From NCBI GenBank assembly GCA_028282685.1, contig JANQHK010000017.1, positions 1-33,669 of the forward strand: a stretch of DNA of 33,669 nucleotides, written 5' to 3'. Below are positions 1 through 7,786 of this stretch, one piece after another. The notes below the pieces were generated by a model, which saw only the letters and a list, made by a program, of their open reading frames with translations, ran no database searches and was not told the origin of the DNA. Position 1 is the first letter of the stretch; the number at the start of each line of letters is the position of its first letter. A program made the position numbers and the translations under genes. This DNA comes from Phycisphaeraceae bacterium (GTDB lineage Bacteria; Planctomycetota; Phycisphaerae; Phycisphaerales; Zrk34).

Positions 1-430
1 TGGTGAAAAACGGATTGCCCGTGCCCGCGGCGAAGATCACGATTCGCCTTTTTTCCAGGTGACGAATCGCCCGGCCTCGGATGTACGGCTCGGCCACGGC
101 GGTGAGGTTGATCGCCGAGAGAACGCGCGCCGGCTGACCCAGCGTTTCCAGCATCTCCTTCAGCGCCAAGCCGTTGATCACCGTGCCGAGCATGCCCATG
201 TAATCGGCGGTAGCCTGGGGGACGCGCTTGTCGGCGGCGAGCTGCGCTCCGCGGATCACGTTGCCCCCGCCGACCACCACGGCGATCTGCGTTCCCTGTT
301 CGTGAGCGGAGAGAATCTCGCGCGCCACCTTCTCCAGTTCCTCGCCGTCGATGCCCTTGCCGCCGGTCGGACAGAAGCCCTCGCCGGAGATTTTCAACAA
401 CACGCGCTGGTATTTGGGTTGATCCGCCAT
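1..430 (-). CDS. pyrH: UMP kinase (partial, runs off left edge)
   Basis: PyrH phosphorylates UMP to UDP in the cytoplasm, the first step towards UTP and CTP. I translated the minus strand from the ATG at 430 and obtained about 143 residues open to the window edge. The N-terminal Lys-Ile-Ser-Gly-Glu stretch (about residues 13-17), a VVVGGGNVIRG nucleotide-binding loop and a TADYMGMLGTVINGLAL helix are hallmarks of bacterial hexameric UMP kinases of the amino-acid-kinase fold. Family members are about 240 aa, so roughly 100 C-terminal residues lie outside. A GGAG Shine-Dalgarno (minus strand, 439-436) sits 5 nt before the ATG, which fixes the start. The gene diverges from ribD. Confidence 0.95.
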   Translation of the reverse strand, partial: MADQPKYQRVLLKISGEGFCPTGGKGIDGEELEKVAREILSAHEQGTQIAVVVGGGNVIRGAQLAADKRVPQATADYMGMLGTVINGLALKEMLETLGQPARVLSAINLTAVAEPYIRGRAIRHLEKRRIVIFAAGTGNPFFT

Positions 431-454
431 GGTCGCTCCGATGGTTGATCCATG

Positions 455-483
455 ATTTCACCGGGTTTACGGCGGTTGGTCAA
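455..483 (-). promoter_or_regulatory. Predicted pyrH promoter
   Basis: On the minus strand TTGACC (483-478) is followed by a 17-nt spacer and TGAAAT (460-455), a sigma70-like arrangement. Transcription would begin near 448 and give a short leader carrying the GGAG ribosome site before the pyrH ATG at 430. The -10 matches consensus at four of six positions. Confidence 0.5.
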
Positions 484-542
484 GTCACACGCACCCAAGC
501 CCAGCCGTCGCGGGCGGAATCGGTCGTGCGGCGAATCGCTGT

Positions 543-548
543 TACACT
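543..548 (+). promoter_or_regulatory. -10-like hexamer of ribD (leaderless layout)
   Basis: TACACT lies 7 nt before the ribD ATG at 556, so a transcript would start at or beside the start codon. No Shine-Dalgarno is present. No convincing -35 is visible at the expected distance. Confidence 0.4.
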
Positions 549-555
549 ATCTGTC

Positions 556-1668
556 ATGGACGACCGCACACACATGCTGCGGGCCATTCGCCTGGCCAGA
601 CAGGGGCAGGGGTATGTCGAGCCCAACCCGATGGTCGGCTGCGTGATCGTCCAGGGCGATCGCATCGTCGGCCAGGGGATGCATCAGAAATACGGAGCCG
701 CGCATGCCGAGGTCAATGCCCTGCTGGCGGCAGGAAAGCAGGCGCGCGGCGCCACGGTGTATGTCACGCTCGAGCCGTGCGTGCACTTCGGCAAGACGCC
801 GCCCTGCGCCGATGCGCTGATTGCCGCGGGGGTGAAGCGCGTGGTGATCGGTTGTCCCGATCCGGTCGATGCGCACGCCGGGGGCGAAGCGAAGCTGCGG
901 GAGGCGGGGATCGATGTGGACATCGGCGTCTGCGCCACGGAATGTGCCGATCTGATCGCCCCGTTCACCAAGGTCGTGCAGCGAAAGATGCCGTGGGTCA
1001 TCGCCAAGTGGGCGGCAACGATCGACGGACAAATCGCCACGCGCACCGGCGACAGCCAGTGGATCAGCGGTGAGAAGTCGCGGCGCATCGTCCACCAACT
1101 GCGCGCGCGCGTCGATGCGGTGATCGTCGGCGTGGGCACCGCTCTGGCCGACGACCCGAAACTGACCGCACGGCGGGTGAAGCTCCGCCGGGTGGCGCGG
1201 CGGGTGGTGATCGATCCGCGACTGCGACTCGAAGAAGAGTCCATGCTGCTGCGGACCATGGACCTGGCCCCGCTGACCGTCGCCGTCGCCCCCGCCACGC
1301 TCAAATCAAAAAAAGTCAAGGTGCAGCGGCTGCGCGATCGGGGCGCGGAGGTGGTGTCGGTCAAACGGCGGACCGGCCGGGCGCGCCAACTCGACCTGCC
1401 CGCGCTGCTCAAACACCTTCAGAAAAAACACAACGCGACGAACGTGCTGGTCGAGGGCGGCTCAGTCACCCACGGCGCGCTTTTCGACCAGAAAATGGTG
1501 GACGAATTGCTGGTGTTCGTCGGCCCGCTGGTATTGGGCGACGGCGAGGCGCGCCCGCCGGTCGATTACGGCCGATCCGTCCCGCGCATGGCGCAAGCGC
1601 GGCATATGAAACTGGTCAACGTCCGCCGCGTCGGTGAAGACGTGATGATGCGGTATCTTCCCGATTGA
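556..1668 (+). CDS. ribD: Bifunctional riboflavin biosynthesis deaminase/reductase RibD
   Basis: RibD carries out two consecutive steps of riboflavin synthesis: deamination of the diaminohydroxyphosphoribosylaminopyrimidine and NADPH-dependent reduction of the ribosyl side chain. The N-terminal domain (about 1-145) has the cytidine-deaminase-type zinc site: H50-A-E52 and PC75 xxxGxTPPC84, with E52 as the expected proton shuttle. The C-terminal reductase domain (about 150-370) has the typical KWAATIDGQIA and GDSQWISG segments and a late LVEGG motif. At 370 aa it has normal family length. The open frame extends upstream to a TTG at 445, but family homology begins at the ATG at 556, which has a -10-like hexamer just ahead and no Shine-Dalgarno. 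Other rib genes are not in the window. Confidence 0.95.
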   Translation: MDDRTHMLRAIRLARQGQGYVEPNPMVGCVIVQGDRIVGQGMHQKYGAAHAEVNALLAAGKQARGATVYVTLEPCVHFGKTPPCADALIAAGVKRVVIGCPDPVDAHAGGEAKLREAGIDVDIGVCATECADLIAPFTKVVQRKMPWVIAKWAATIDGQIATRTGDSQWISGEKSRRIVHQLRARVDAVIVGVGTALADDPKLTARRVKLRRVARRVVIDPRLRLEEESMLLRTMDLAPLTVAVAPATLKSKKVKVQRLRDRGAEVVSVKRRTGRARQLDLPALLKHLQKKHNATNVLVEGGSVTHGALFDQKMVDELLVFVGPLVLGDGEARPPVDYGRSVPRMAQARHMKLVNVRRVGEDVMMRYLPD

Positions 1669-1697
1669 ATTGCATCGTCATCCACGAGGTGTGCATT

Positions 1698-2693
1698 GTG
1701 AATCGATGGGGTATCCTGTTTCTGTGTGTGGCGGTGGGCGTGATGATCTGGGTATCGCAGTACCCCGGGAAGGACGGATCAATGCCTGACGTGCGAGCGG
1801 AAGATGAAGCGGGCCTGCCTCAGCGTCTGGAAGCGCACGTGCGTTTTCTCAGCGAGATCGATCCGCCGCGTTGCTACCTGCATCCGGATTCGCAGCTGCG
1901 CTGTGCCGAGTACATTGCCGAGCAGTTCCGTAGCGTCGGCCTGACCCCCGAGTTTCAGGAATATCGGGTTGATGATCTGACATTTCGCAATGTGATCGCC
2001 CGGCTGGGCCCAGCCGAGGGACCGCGTCTGGTGGTCGGAGCGCATTACGACGTCTGCGGCGACATGCCCGGCGCCGACGACAACGCTTCGGGCGTGGCCG
2101 GGTTGATCGAGACCGCACGTCTGCTGGCCGATACCGACCCGCCAGTGACCATCGAGTTCGTCAGTTATCCCTGCGAGGAGCCGCCCTACTACGGCACGAA
2201 GAACATGGGCAGCTACCGTCATGCCTTCGCCCTCAAGGAAGCCGACGTCGAAGTGATCGCGATGATCTGTTACGAGATGATCGGCTACTTCAGCGATGCC
2301 CGGGGCAGCCAGAGCTATCCGCTGGGTGTTTTGGGAATCGGTCGGCCAAAGGTGGGCAACTACATCGGCGTCGCCGGGCGCACGCAGGACCGCGCGCTGG
2401 TGCGCACGGTATCCGATGCGATGCGCGCCACGGGTGAAATTCCCGTCGAACACATCGCCGCTCCGCCGTTGTTGTTCATGATCGGCATGTCCGACCATCG
2501 CAACTACTGGAAAGCCGGATACAACGCCGTGATGATCTGCGACACCGCTTTCTACCGAAACAAGAACTACCACACAGCGGATGACACTGCCGACACGCTG
2601 GACTACCATCGCATGGCGCAGGTGGTCCGCGCCACGACCGCGGCGATCAAAGAGCTGGCCACAAGCAGCCAACCACCGGCAAGCAGCCGCTAG
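1698..2693 (+). CDS. Membrane-anchored M28-family metallopeptidase
   Basis: This is a predicted zinc aminopeptidase-like enzyme of family M28, held at the membrane by an N-terminal hydrophobic segment (about residues 5-19) with the catalytic domain outside. Metal-site motifs are visible: GAHYDV (about 115-120), GADDNASG (about 125-132), the tandem Glu in CEEPPYYG (about 159-166), MSDHRNYW, and a late YHTADDTADTLDY that supplies the final His. The start is the GTG at 1698, because GAGG (1686-1689) stands 8 nt before it; the longer frame from 1665 has no such site. At 331 aa it fits the family. It follows ribD by 29 nt and could be cotranscribed. The substrate is unknown. Confidence 0.85.
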   Translation: MNRWGILFLCVAVGVMIWVSQYPGKDGSMPDVRAEDEAGLPQRLEAHVRFLSEIDPPRCYLHPDSQLRCAEYIAEQFRSVGLTPEFQEYRVDDLTFRNVIARLGPAEGPRLVVGAHYDVCGDMPGADDNASGVAGLIETARLLADTDPPVTIEFVSYPCEEPPYYGTKNMGSYRHAFALKEADVEVIAMICYEMIGYFSDARGSQSYPLGVLGIGRPKVGNYIGVAGRTQDRALVRTVSDAMRATGEIPVEHIAAPPLLFMIGMSDHRNYWKAGYNAVMICDTAFYRNKNYHTADDTADTLDYHRMAQVVRATTAAIKELATSSQPPASSR

Positions 2694-2707
2694 CTACGGA
2701 GATGCCA

Positions 2708-3007
2708 ATGCTCGTTCACACCGTTCTGTTCTGGTTGAAGCAGGACCTGACCGACGCCGAGCGCGTCGCCTTTCGCGAAGGCCTGGAAACGCTGGTGCGG
2801 ATCGACACGGCGCAGGACGTTCTGATCGGCACGCCGGCCGACACCGCCGCCCGACCCGTGGTCGATCAATCGTTCGATTTCATGCTGACGGTGGTCTTTG
2901 AAAGCCGGGCCGAGCACGATGCCTACCAGGCCCATCCCGTCCACGCCGCTTTCGTGGAAAACCACAGCCCGCAGTGGGAGCGCGTGGTCGTGTATGATGC
3001 GGACTAA
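2708..3007 (+). CDS. Dabb (stress-responsive alpha/beta barrel) domain protein
   Basis: A 99-aa protein made of one Dabb domain, a dimeric ferredoxin-like fold. It has the characteristic opening MLVHTVLFWLK, a central DFMLTVVFES strand and a terminal HPVHAAFVE segment with conserved His. Members include plant stress proteins and small bacterial proteins, mostly without known substrates, so no reaction is assigned. GGAG at 2698-2701 is 6 nt from the ATG at 2708 but abuts the in-frame ATG at 2702, so 2708 is the better start. It begins 14 nt after the M28 peptidase stop and probably shares its transcript. Confidence 0.85.
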   Translation: MLVHTVLFWLKQDLTDAERVAFREGLETLVRIDTAQDVLIGTPADTAARPVVDQSFDFMLTVVFESRAEHDAYQAHPVHAAFVENHSPQWERVVVYDAD

Positions 3008-3090
3008 AAAATCCGCTCCGGCTCTGAACGATGGAGCCATCCGAGCGTTAAAAAAGAGGAACTCCTCCACCCCCGGGCAAAGGAATCATC

Positions 3091-4221
3091 ATGAGAATCA
3101 CCTCTTTGGGTTGCGTAGCTCTGTGCATCGGTTGTTTTCTTGTTTCCCCTGCCTTCGCGGAGCTGCAATCGGGTCCAGCGACAAGGCGCTCGCCCGCACC
3201 ACCGCCACCCGCCTCGGGTACGACCGAGCCGGATGCCAACGCCGACAACGGCGCTGATCCCGAGTCGGCCCCCGCAGCACCGGTGAAGCAGGAGTACCAG
3301 GGCCACGCGTTCAAGCTGTGGGACGGCTCGCGCATCGTGGGCCGGCCGGAGATCGAAACGATTGTGGTCCATACCGATTACGGCACGCTGAACGTACCCA
3401 GCCGAGCCGTGGTGCGGATCGTCCCGGGCCTGCGCAATCGCCCCGAGTACGCCGGACAGATCGAACAATGGATCAACAACCTCAGCCACGAGCAGTTCCC
3501 CAAGCGTGAAAAAGCGCAGCAGCAATTACTCAAGCAAGGCCCGGCAATACGCAACCTGCTCGAATCGCACCGCCACAGCAATGATGCCGAACGACAGCAC
3601 CGCATCCAGAAAATCCTGGCCGAGTTCAACGAGCTCGAAATCGAGCGCGACAAGATGGGTGAGCGCATGGTCGAGCCGATCATCGAGGACGACCGCGTGG
3701 TGACTTCAACTTTCACCATTGTCGGTCGAGTGGATTTGAAGGAAATGAAAGTGGCGGCGGGCTTCGGATCGGTCACGCTGGCCTTTGCGAACCTGAGCGA
3801 AATGGCGCTGGTCCGCACGGGGCGGGAGCCGGTCCAGAAACAGTTCACCATCACGTTTCAGGATCAGGCGGGCGCCGCGGACAAGAACACGGGCATCCGC
3901 CTGCAGCGCGGCGATCGTGTGATCATCTCCGCTTCCGGACAAATCACCATGTCGGCCTGGTCCAGCAGCTACAAGTCCACCCCCGAAGGACTGAGCAACT
4001 GCGGCTGGTACAAGAACAACGAAATTTACTACGGGGCGTTGACCGGGCGAGTCGGCAGCGGAAATGTGTTCAAAGTCGGCACCCGCCACAACTTCACCGC
4101 CGAGCGACCGGGGCTGTTGAAGCTCGGCTTCGCCATCACCTCGAATTACACCAACAACCGGGCGTTCCCCGGGCAATACGAGGTGCGCGTGCGCGTGGTT
4201 CCGGCGGAGACCGGGGAATAA
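3091..4221 (+). CDS. Secreted protein with HEAT-like helices and C-terminal LecA-like domain
   Basis: A 376-aa exported protein of unknown role. A signal peptide (about 1-23, ending AFA) is followed by a Pro/Ala-rich linker (about 28-66). Two short beta modules (about 74-113 and 203-242) share the pattern G-x-I/V-x-G ... v-h/a-x-x-x-G-x-l/v-x-v. Between them are two helices (about 127-180) of the HEAT-like type common in planctomycete secreted proteins. The C-terminal region (about 250-371) has GDRVIISASG, YYGALTGRVG, the FKVG turn and an N-rich end. That pattern resembles the PA-IL/LecA galactose-binding fold, where late Asp/Asn residues bind calcium and sugar; sugar binding here is inference. 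AAAGGAA at 3079-3085 precedes the ATG. It converges with the RNase HII-like gene with a 3-nt gap. Confidence 0.7.
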   Translation: MRITSLGCVALCIGCFLVSPAFAELQSGPATRRSPAPPPPASGTTEPDANADNGADPESAPAAPVKQEYQGHAFKLWDGSRIVGRPEIETIVVHTDYGTLNVPSRAVVRIVPGLRNRPEYAGQIEQWINNLSHEQFPKREKAQQQLLKQGPAIRNLLESHRHSNDAERQHRIQKILAEFNELEIERDKMGERMVEPIIEDDRVVTSTFTIVGRVDLKEMKVAAGFGSVTLAFANLSEMALVRTGREPVQKQFTITFQDQAGAADKNTGIRLQRGDRVIISASGQITMSAWSSSYKSTPEGLSNCGWYKNNEIYYGALTGRVGSGNVFKVGTRHNFTAERPGLLKLGFAITSNYTNNRAFPGQYEVRVRVVPAETGE

Positions 4222-4224
4222 GCT

Positions 4225-5199
4225 CTACCGCGCGCGGATCAGTTGGTCGCGCCGGACGCCGAGCCGGTCGGCCACGGCTTCGATCTGCTTGAGAAAACGC
4301 CGGCCGTCCTGCACGTAACCGGCCGTGGGTTTGAGGTCGGGAATCTGCCGCATCCAGAAACGGTTGAAGCGGGCCATCAGCAATTCGCGCACGTACTTGG
4401 CCGTCATGCTCGCCAGCGCCGCCGGCAGGTGCGCACCGTCCGCCTGGACCTGAAAACTGACCACCAGCGAGCGCGGGTCGTCGGTCAGCTCGTATCGGCT
4501 GAGCACCGACGATTCATCCATCACGCGCAACTGCGCCTCGGGGAAGCTGGTCTGCAGCCAGCGGCGGTAGTGCTGCCGACCCCCCTGCCGATCGACCACC
4601 ACGTGCGGCCGGTGCTCGCCATGATCTTGCAGAATCGCCGCCAGGTGCTGGCTGATGAAGGCCCAGGCACAGCGCGGCTTGGAACCGGTCGCCTTCACCA
4701 AACGATTGAATCGATCTTCGTAAACCACCGACGTGCGCAAACCCAGCGGTGCGACGGCGGCGCGCTGTCCGGCGCGGCGCAGTTGAGCGGCCGCGATCGC
4801 AATCGTGCCTTCCTCATGGCACGCAGGCAGTGCCGTGGACTCGGCCCCATCACCGTACCAAAGCAGATCGGGCAGACACGAATCGTCGTCCGCCCCCACC
4901 GTCGCCAGCAGTTGCTCCAGCGTATCGACAGGCCGATCCGACCACCGCAACACCGCCAGCACGCACCGCTCCAGGTGCTTCAGACCCGCCGAGCGCGTGA
5001 AGAGTTTTTTGGAATCGTCGATGGCGATGCGCTTTTTCTTGTCGCGCGCGCCCCGGCAGACCGCCGCGTTCAACAAGCGCCAGAGATTGGGCGTCGGCTC
5101 GGCATCATCGTCCAGTGCGAAGACCGAGCAGCCGATGACCAGCGGCCCGAACATCGGCCCGTACCCCGCCTCGTCGATGCCCGCGTACACGCGCATCAT
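4225..5199 (-). CDS. Divergent ribonuclease HII-like protein
   Basis: Resembles RNase HII, which cuts RNA of RNA-DNA hybrids and removes single ribonucleotides. Visible landmarks: D9-E10 in GIDEAGYGPMFGP, DSKKL at 62-66, D203 in VVVDRQGG, D254 just before the ASMTAKYVREL helix (263-273), and a late GY (294-295). The four acidic residues expected for two-metal catalysis are therefore kept. Two things are unusual: it is 324 aa against about 200 for typical RNase HII, with a long middle insertion, and the family GRG triplet reads G12-Y13-G14. Substrate preference may differ. The start overlaps the serine dehydratase stop, so translation is probably coupled; the second ATG at 5196 has slightly better spacing from GGGGA and is an alternative. 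Confidence 0.75.
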   Translation of the reverse strand: MMRVYAGIDEAGYGPMFGPLVIGCSVFALDDDAEPTPNLWRLLNAAVCRGARDKKKRIAIDDSKKLFTRSAGLKHLERCVLAVLRWSDRPVDTLEQLLATVGADDDSCLPDLLWYGDGAESTALPACHEEGTIAIAAAQLRRAGQRAAVAPLGLRTSVVYEDRFNRLVKATGSKPRCAWAFISQHLAAILQDHGEHRPHVVVDRQGGRQHYRRWLQTSFPEAQLRVMDESSVLSRYELTDDPRSLVVSFQVQADGAHLPAALASMTAKYVRELLMARFNRFWMRQIPDLKPTAGYVQDGRRFLKQIEAVADRLGVRRDQLIRAR

Positions 5200-6434
5200 T
5201 CGTCCCCGGCCGGTTGTTCGTGTATCGGTGCATGTTCGATCGTCATGCGGTAGATTTTCGCCAAGCCGCCGATCGACGTCTCCCGGTAGACCCGCGGCAT
5301 GGCCCGGCCCACCTCGTCCATGACCGACACCGCCGCGTCAAATGGGATGCGATGCCGGCCGTCGGAGAGCATCGCCAGGTGCGCGCAACTGATTGCGCGC
5401 GAAGCCGCGTAGACATTCCGCTCGATGCAGGGAATCTGCACCAGCCCCCCCACCGGGTCGCATGTCAGGCCCAGGTGATGCTCCAGCGCCATCTCCGCAG
5501 CGTACTCGATCTGCGAGGGCGATCCGCCGAGCAGTTGCGTCGCCGCGCCCGCCGCCATGGCGCACGCCGCGCCCACCTCGCCCTGGCATCCCACCTCCGC
5601 GCCGGAAATCGAAGCGTTGTGCTTGATCAGGTTTCCAAGGATTCCCGCCGTCGCCAGCGCGTGGTGCACCGCGCGCCGGTCGCATTGATGCAGAGCGGAC
5701 AGGTGTTTGAGAACCGCCGGGACCACGCCGCAGGCCCCGCAGGTCGGCGCCGTCACCACAATCTGCGCGTTGGCGTTTTCCTCCGACACTGCGTAAGCGT
5801 ATGCGGCCAGTTCCGCGCTGCGGCGTAAATCGTGATTCATCAGCTTGCCGCGTCGCAGAATCGTCGCCGCCTTGCGCGGCACACCCAGTCCGCCCGGCAA
5901 CACGCCCTCGGCGCGCAATCCGCGCTCGATGGAACGCACCATCGCTTCCCAGATTTCATCCAGCCACGGCCAGACATCCGCCTCCTCGTGCTTCTCAACG
6001 TACTCCCATAGATTGCGGCCGTGCTGTTCGCAGTGATCGACGATGTCCTTCATCGTGCGATCGGGATAGGTCGGTTCGGCGGAAAGTTCCGGGTCGTCAA
6101 GCAACGCGCCGCCGCCGATGCTGTAGGCCTCCGATTCGCCGATCGTTTTGTCGGCCTCATCCACCGCCGCCAGACGCATGCCGACCGGATGTTCGGGCAA
6201 TTCCTCGTCGGCATGCCAGGTGAATGTCACCGGTTGCGGCGCAAAAATTTCACGGAGCACACGGTCGGTCAGGTGCCCGCGGCCCGTGGCGGCCAGCGCG
6301 CCGTACAGCGCCACGCGATACGCCGCAGCATCCGGAAAACGCCGGCGAAACCGCTCGGCGGCGCGCTGCGGTCCGATCGTATGGGAACTGGAGGGGCCGC
6401 GGCCGATCCGATAGAGATGACGTAACGACTGCAT
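5196..6434 (-). CDS. sdaA: L-serine ammonia-lyase, iron-sulfur type
   Basis: Converts L-serine to pyruvate and ammonia in the cytosol using a 4Fe-4S cluster. The N-terminal beta domain opens with GRGPSSSHTIGPQRA (about 12-26), typical of this family. The alpha domain has APTCGACG, GCQGEVGAACAMAAG and CDPVGGLVQIPCIERN; the cysteines of the last two match the cluster ligands known from the family. At 412 aa it is a single-chain enzyme, slightly shorter than E. coli SdaA. The open frame begins at 6479, but homology starts at the ATG at 6434, preceded by AGGA about 9 nt upstream. It overlaps the downstream RNase HII-like gene and diverges from mnmA. Confidence 0.92.
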   Translation of the reverse strand: MQSLRHLYRIGRGPSSSHTIGPQRAAERFRRRFPDAAAYRVALYGALAATGRGHLTDRVLREIFAPQPVTFTWHADEELPEHPVGMRLAAVDEADKTIGESEAYSIGGGALLDDPELSAEPTYPDRTMKDIVDHCEQHGRNLWEYVEKHEEADVWPWLDEIWEAMVRSIERGLRAEGVLPGGLGVPRKAATILRRGKLMNHDLRRSAELAAYAYAVSEENANAQIVVTAPTCGACGVVPAVLKHLSALHQCDRRAVHHALATAGILGNLIKHNASISGAEVGCQGEVGAACAMAAGAATQLLGGSPSQIEYAAEMALEHHLGLTCDPVGGLVQIPCIERNVYAASRAISCAHLAMLSDGRHRIPFDAAVSVMDEVGRAMPRVYRETSIGGLAKIYRMTIEHAPIHEQPAGDE

Positions 6435-6521
6435 GATGTTGCGTCCTGCCAAGGGGGATCGGTGTGAAGCCCGGTCCATCGCCGTTTCACGTCATTTCTG
6501 GTTCCCGATCCGACCGCGTTC

Positions 6522-6528
6522 TATCATA
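6522..6528. promoter_or_regulatory. Shared, near-symmetrical -10 element between sdaA and mnmA
   Basis: TATCATA reads TATCAT on the plus strand (6522-6527) and TATGAT on the minus strand (6528-6523). The plus-strand hexamer is 6 nt before the mnmA ATG, a leaderless layout. The minus-strand reading would give sdaA a leader of about 80 nt. Neither direction has a strong -35. Confidence 0.4.
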
Positions 6529-6533
6529 ACCGC

Positions 6534-7676
6534 ATGGCTGCATCGAAGGGCAAAGTTCTGCTGGCGATGAGCGGCGGGGTGGACAGCTCCGTCGCCGCCG
6601 CGCTGCTCCGGGACGACGGCTACGAGGTTGTCGGCTGTTTCATGCGTCTCGGTTCGCCGGGCGAACAACTCGCCGAGGGACCGGGCGTTTGCGACCCCGC
6701 TGCCGCCTGTCCATCGAAGCCATTGCACATCGGCAAGCAAGGCTGCTGCTCGATCAACGATGCCCGGGATGCGCAGCGTGTCGCCGCCCGTCTGGACATT
6801 CCGCTCTACGTGCTGAACTTCAAGCGTGATTTCGGACGGATCGTTGCGTACTTTGTTTCGGATTACCACGCCGGTCGCACCCCCAATCCCTGCGTGCGCT
6901 GCAACGACTGGTTGAAGTTCGGCAAGCTGGCCGAGTACGCCCGCTCGATCGACGCCGACTTCATCGCCTCGGGGCATTACGCCCGCGTCGAGCGGATCGA
7001 CGGCCGACCCGCCCTGTTGCGCGGAGCGGATCAGGCCAAGGACCAGAGCTACGTCTTGTTCGGGGCGCCGCGCGATCGCCTGGAGCACATGCGGCTGCCC
7101 GTCGGGCGCTACCGCAAACAGGAAATCCGCCGAATCGCCGGCGAACTGGGATTGCCCGTCCACGACAAGCCCGACAGCCAGGAAATCTGCTTCGTCCCGT
7201 CAAACAACTACATGGATGTGGTGGGCAAGACGGGCTCGGGGTCGGTTCGGCCGGGGCGAATCCTCGACACGTCGGGAAAAGACCTCGGCGAGCATCCGGG
7301 CCATCAGCATTTCACCATCGGTCAGCGGCGCGGTCTGGGCGTGGCGTTGGGCTATCCCATCTACGTGGTCAACAAGGATGCAAACAACAACACGGTGACC
7401 ATCGGCAGCCGGCGGGATTTGCGCTGCGCATCGCTCGTGGCCGACCAGGTCAATTGGTTAGTCGATCCTCCGGCCGATGCGCCGTTGCGCTGCGCCGCGC
7501 AGGTGCGCTACAACGGGGCGGCGGTTCCCGCACAGCTTACGTGCGAAGAAGACGATCGCATTCGGGTGCAATTCGATAAACCGGTCGAAGCGGTGGCGGC
7601 GGGACAGGCGGTGGTCTGTTACGAGGGCGATCGCGTGTTATGCGGCGGATGGATCGACCGTACCCATTCCACATAG
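6534..7676 (+). CDS. mnmA: tRNA-specific 2-thiouridylase MnmA
   Basis: Installs the 2-thio group of U34 in tRNAs for Lys, Glu and Gln, using ATP and sulfur relayed from a cysteine desulfurase. The PP-loop SGGVDSS is at 13-19. The catalytic cysteine is C120 in NPCVRCN and its partner C219 in SQEICFVP. The central domain has HFTIGQRRGLG, and a C-terminal beta barrel completes 380 aa, a normal length. Oddity: after the second strand (about 40-72) there is an insertion with C53, C59, C71 and C72, longer than in E. coli MnmA. The ATG at 6534 has no Shine-Dalgarno but a -10-like TATCAT 6 nt upstream. A 7-bp hairpin begins at the stop codon. Confidence 0.95.
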   Translation: MAASKGKVLLAMSGGVDSSVAAALLRDDGYEVVGCFMRLGSPGEQLAEGPGVCDPAAACPSKPLHIGKQGCCSINDARDAQRVAARLDIPLYVLNFKRDFGRIVAYFVSDYHAGRTPNPCVRCNDWLKFGKLAEYARSIDADFIASGHYARVERIDGRPALLRGADQAKDQSYVLFGAPRDRLEHMRLPVGRYRKQEIRRIAGELGLPVHDKPDSQEICFVPSNNYMDVVGKTGSGSVRPGRILDTSGKDLGEHPGHQHFTIGQRRGLGVALGYPIYVVNKDANNNTVTIGSRRDLRCASLVADQVNWLVDPPADAPLRCAAQVRYNGAAVPAQLTCEEDDRIRVQFDKPVEAVAAGQAVVCYEGDRVLCGGWIDRTHST

Positions 7677-7696
7677 CCGCACTGTTCCCGTGCGGC
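7676..7696 (+). other. Hairpin at the mnmA stop codon
   Basis: GCCGCAC (7676-7682), a 7-nt loop and GTGCGGC (7690-7696) make a perfect 7-bp stem directly after mnmA. No T-run follows, so it is more likely a 3'-end stabilising structure than an intrinsic terminator. Confidence 0.4.
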
Positions 7697-7751
7697 CATC
7701 CAACTTCATCACATTGTGTCGGCGCGGTGATACGCGATTAAATCCGCGCAT

Positions 7752-7786
7752 AAAAAAAGGCGCCTGGTAGGGGACGGCCAGGCGCC
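7752..7786 (-). terminator. Intrinsic terminator of the small-RNA candidate
   Basis: On the minus strand a perfect 9-bp stem (GGCGCCTGG / CCAGGCGCC, positions 7786-7778 and 7767-7759) is followed immediately by seven T's (7758-7752). This is a textbook Rho-independent terminator and sets the direction of the hairpin locus. Confidence 0.75.

Noticed and set aside
3004-3038. Hairpin GGCTC/GAGCC after the Dabb gene as a terminator
   Set aside because: The stem is only 5 bp and no T-run follows on the plus strand; the A-run would serve only the minus strand, where no gene ends.
4243-5253. Plus-strand open frame opposite the RNase HII-like gene (336 aa)
   Set aside because: Low-complexity Arg/His/Gln composition typical of an antisense frame; the minus-strand gene has clear motifs.
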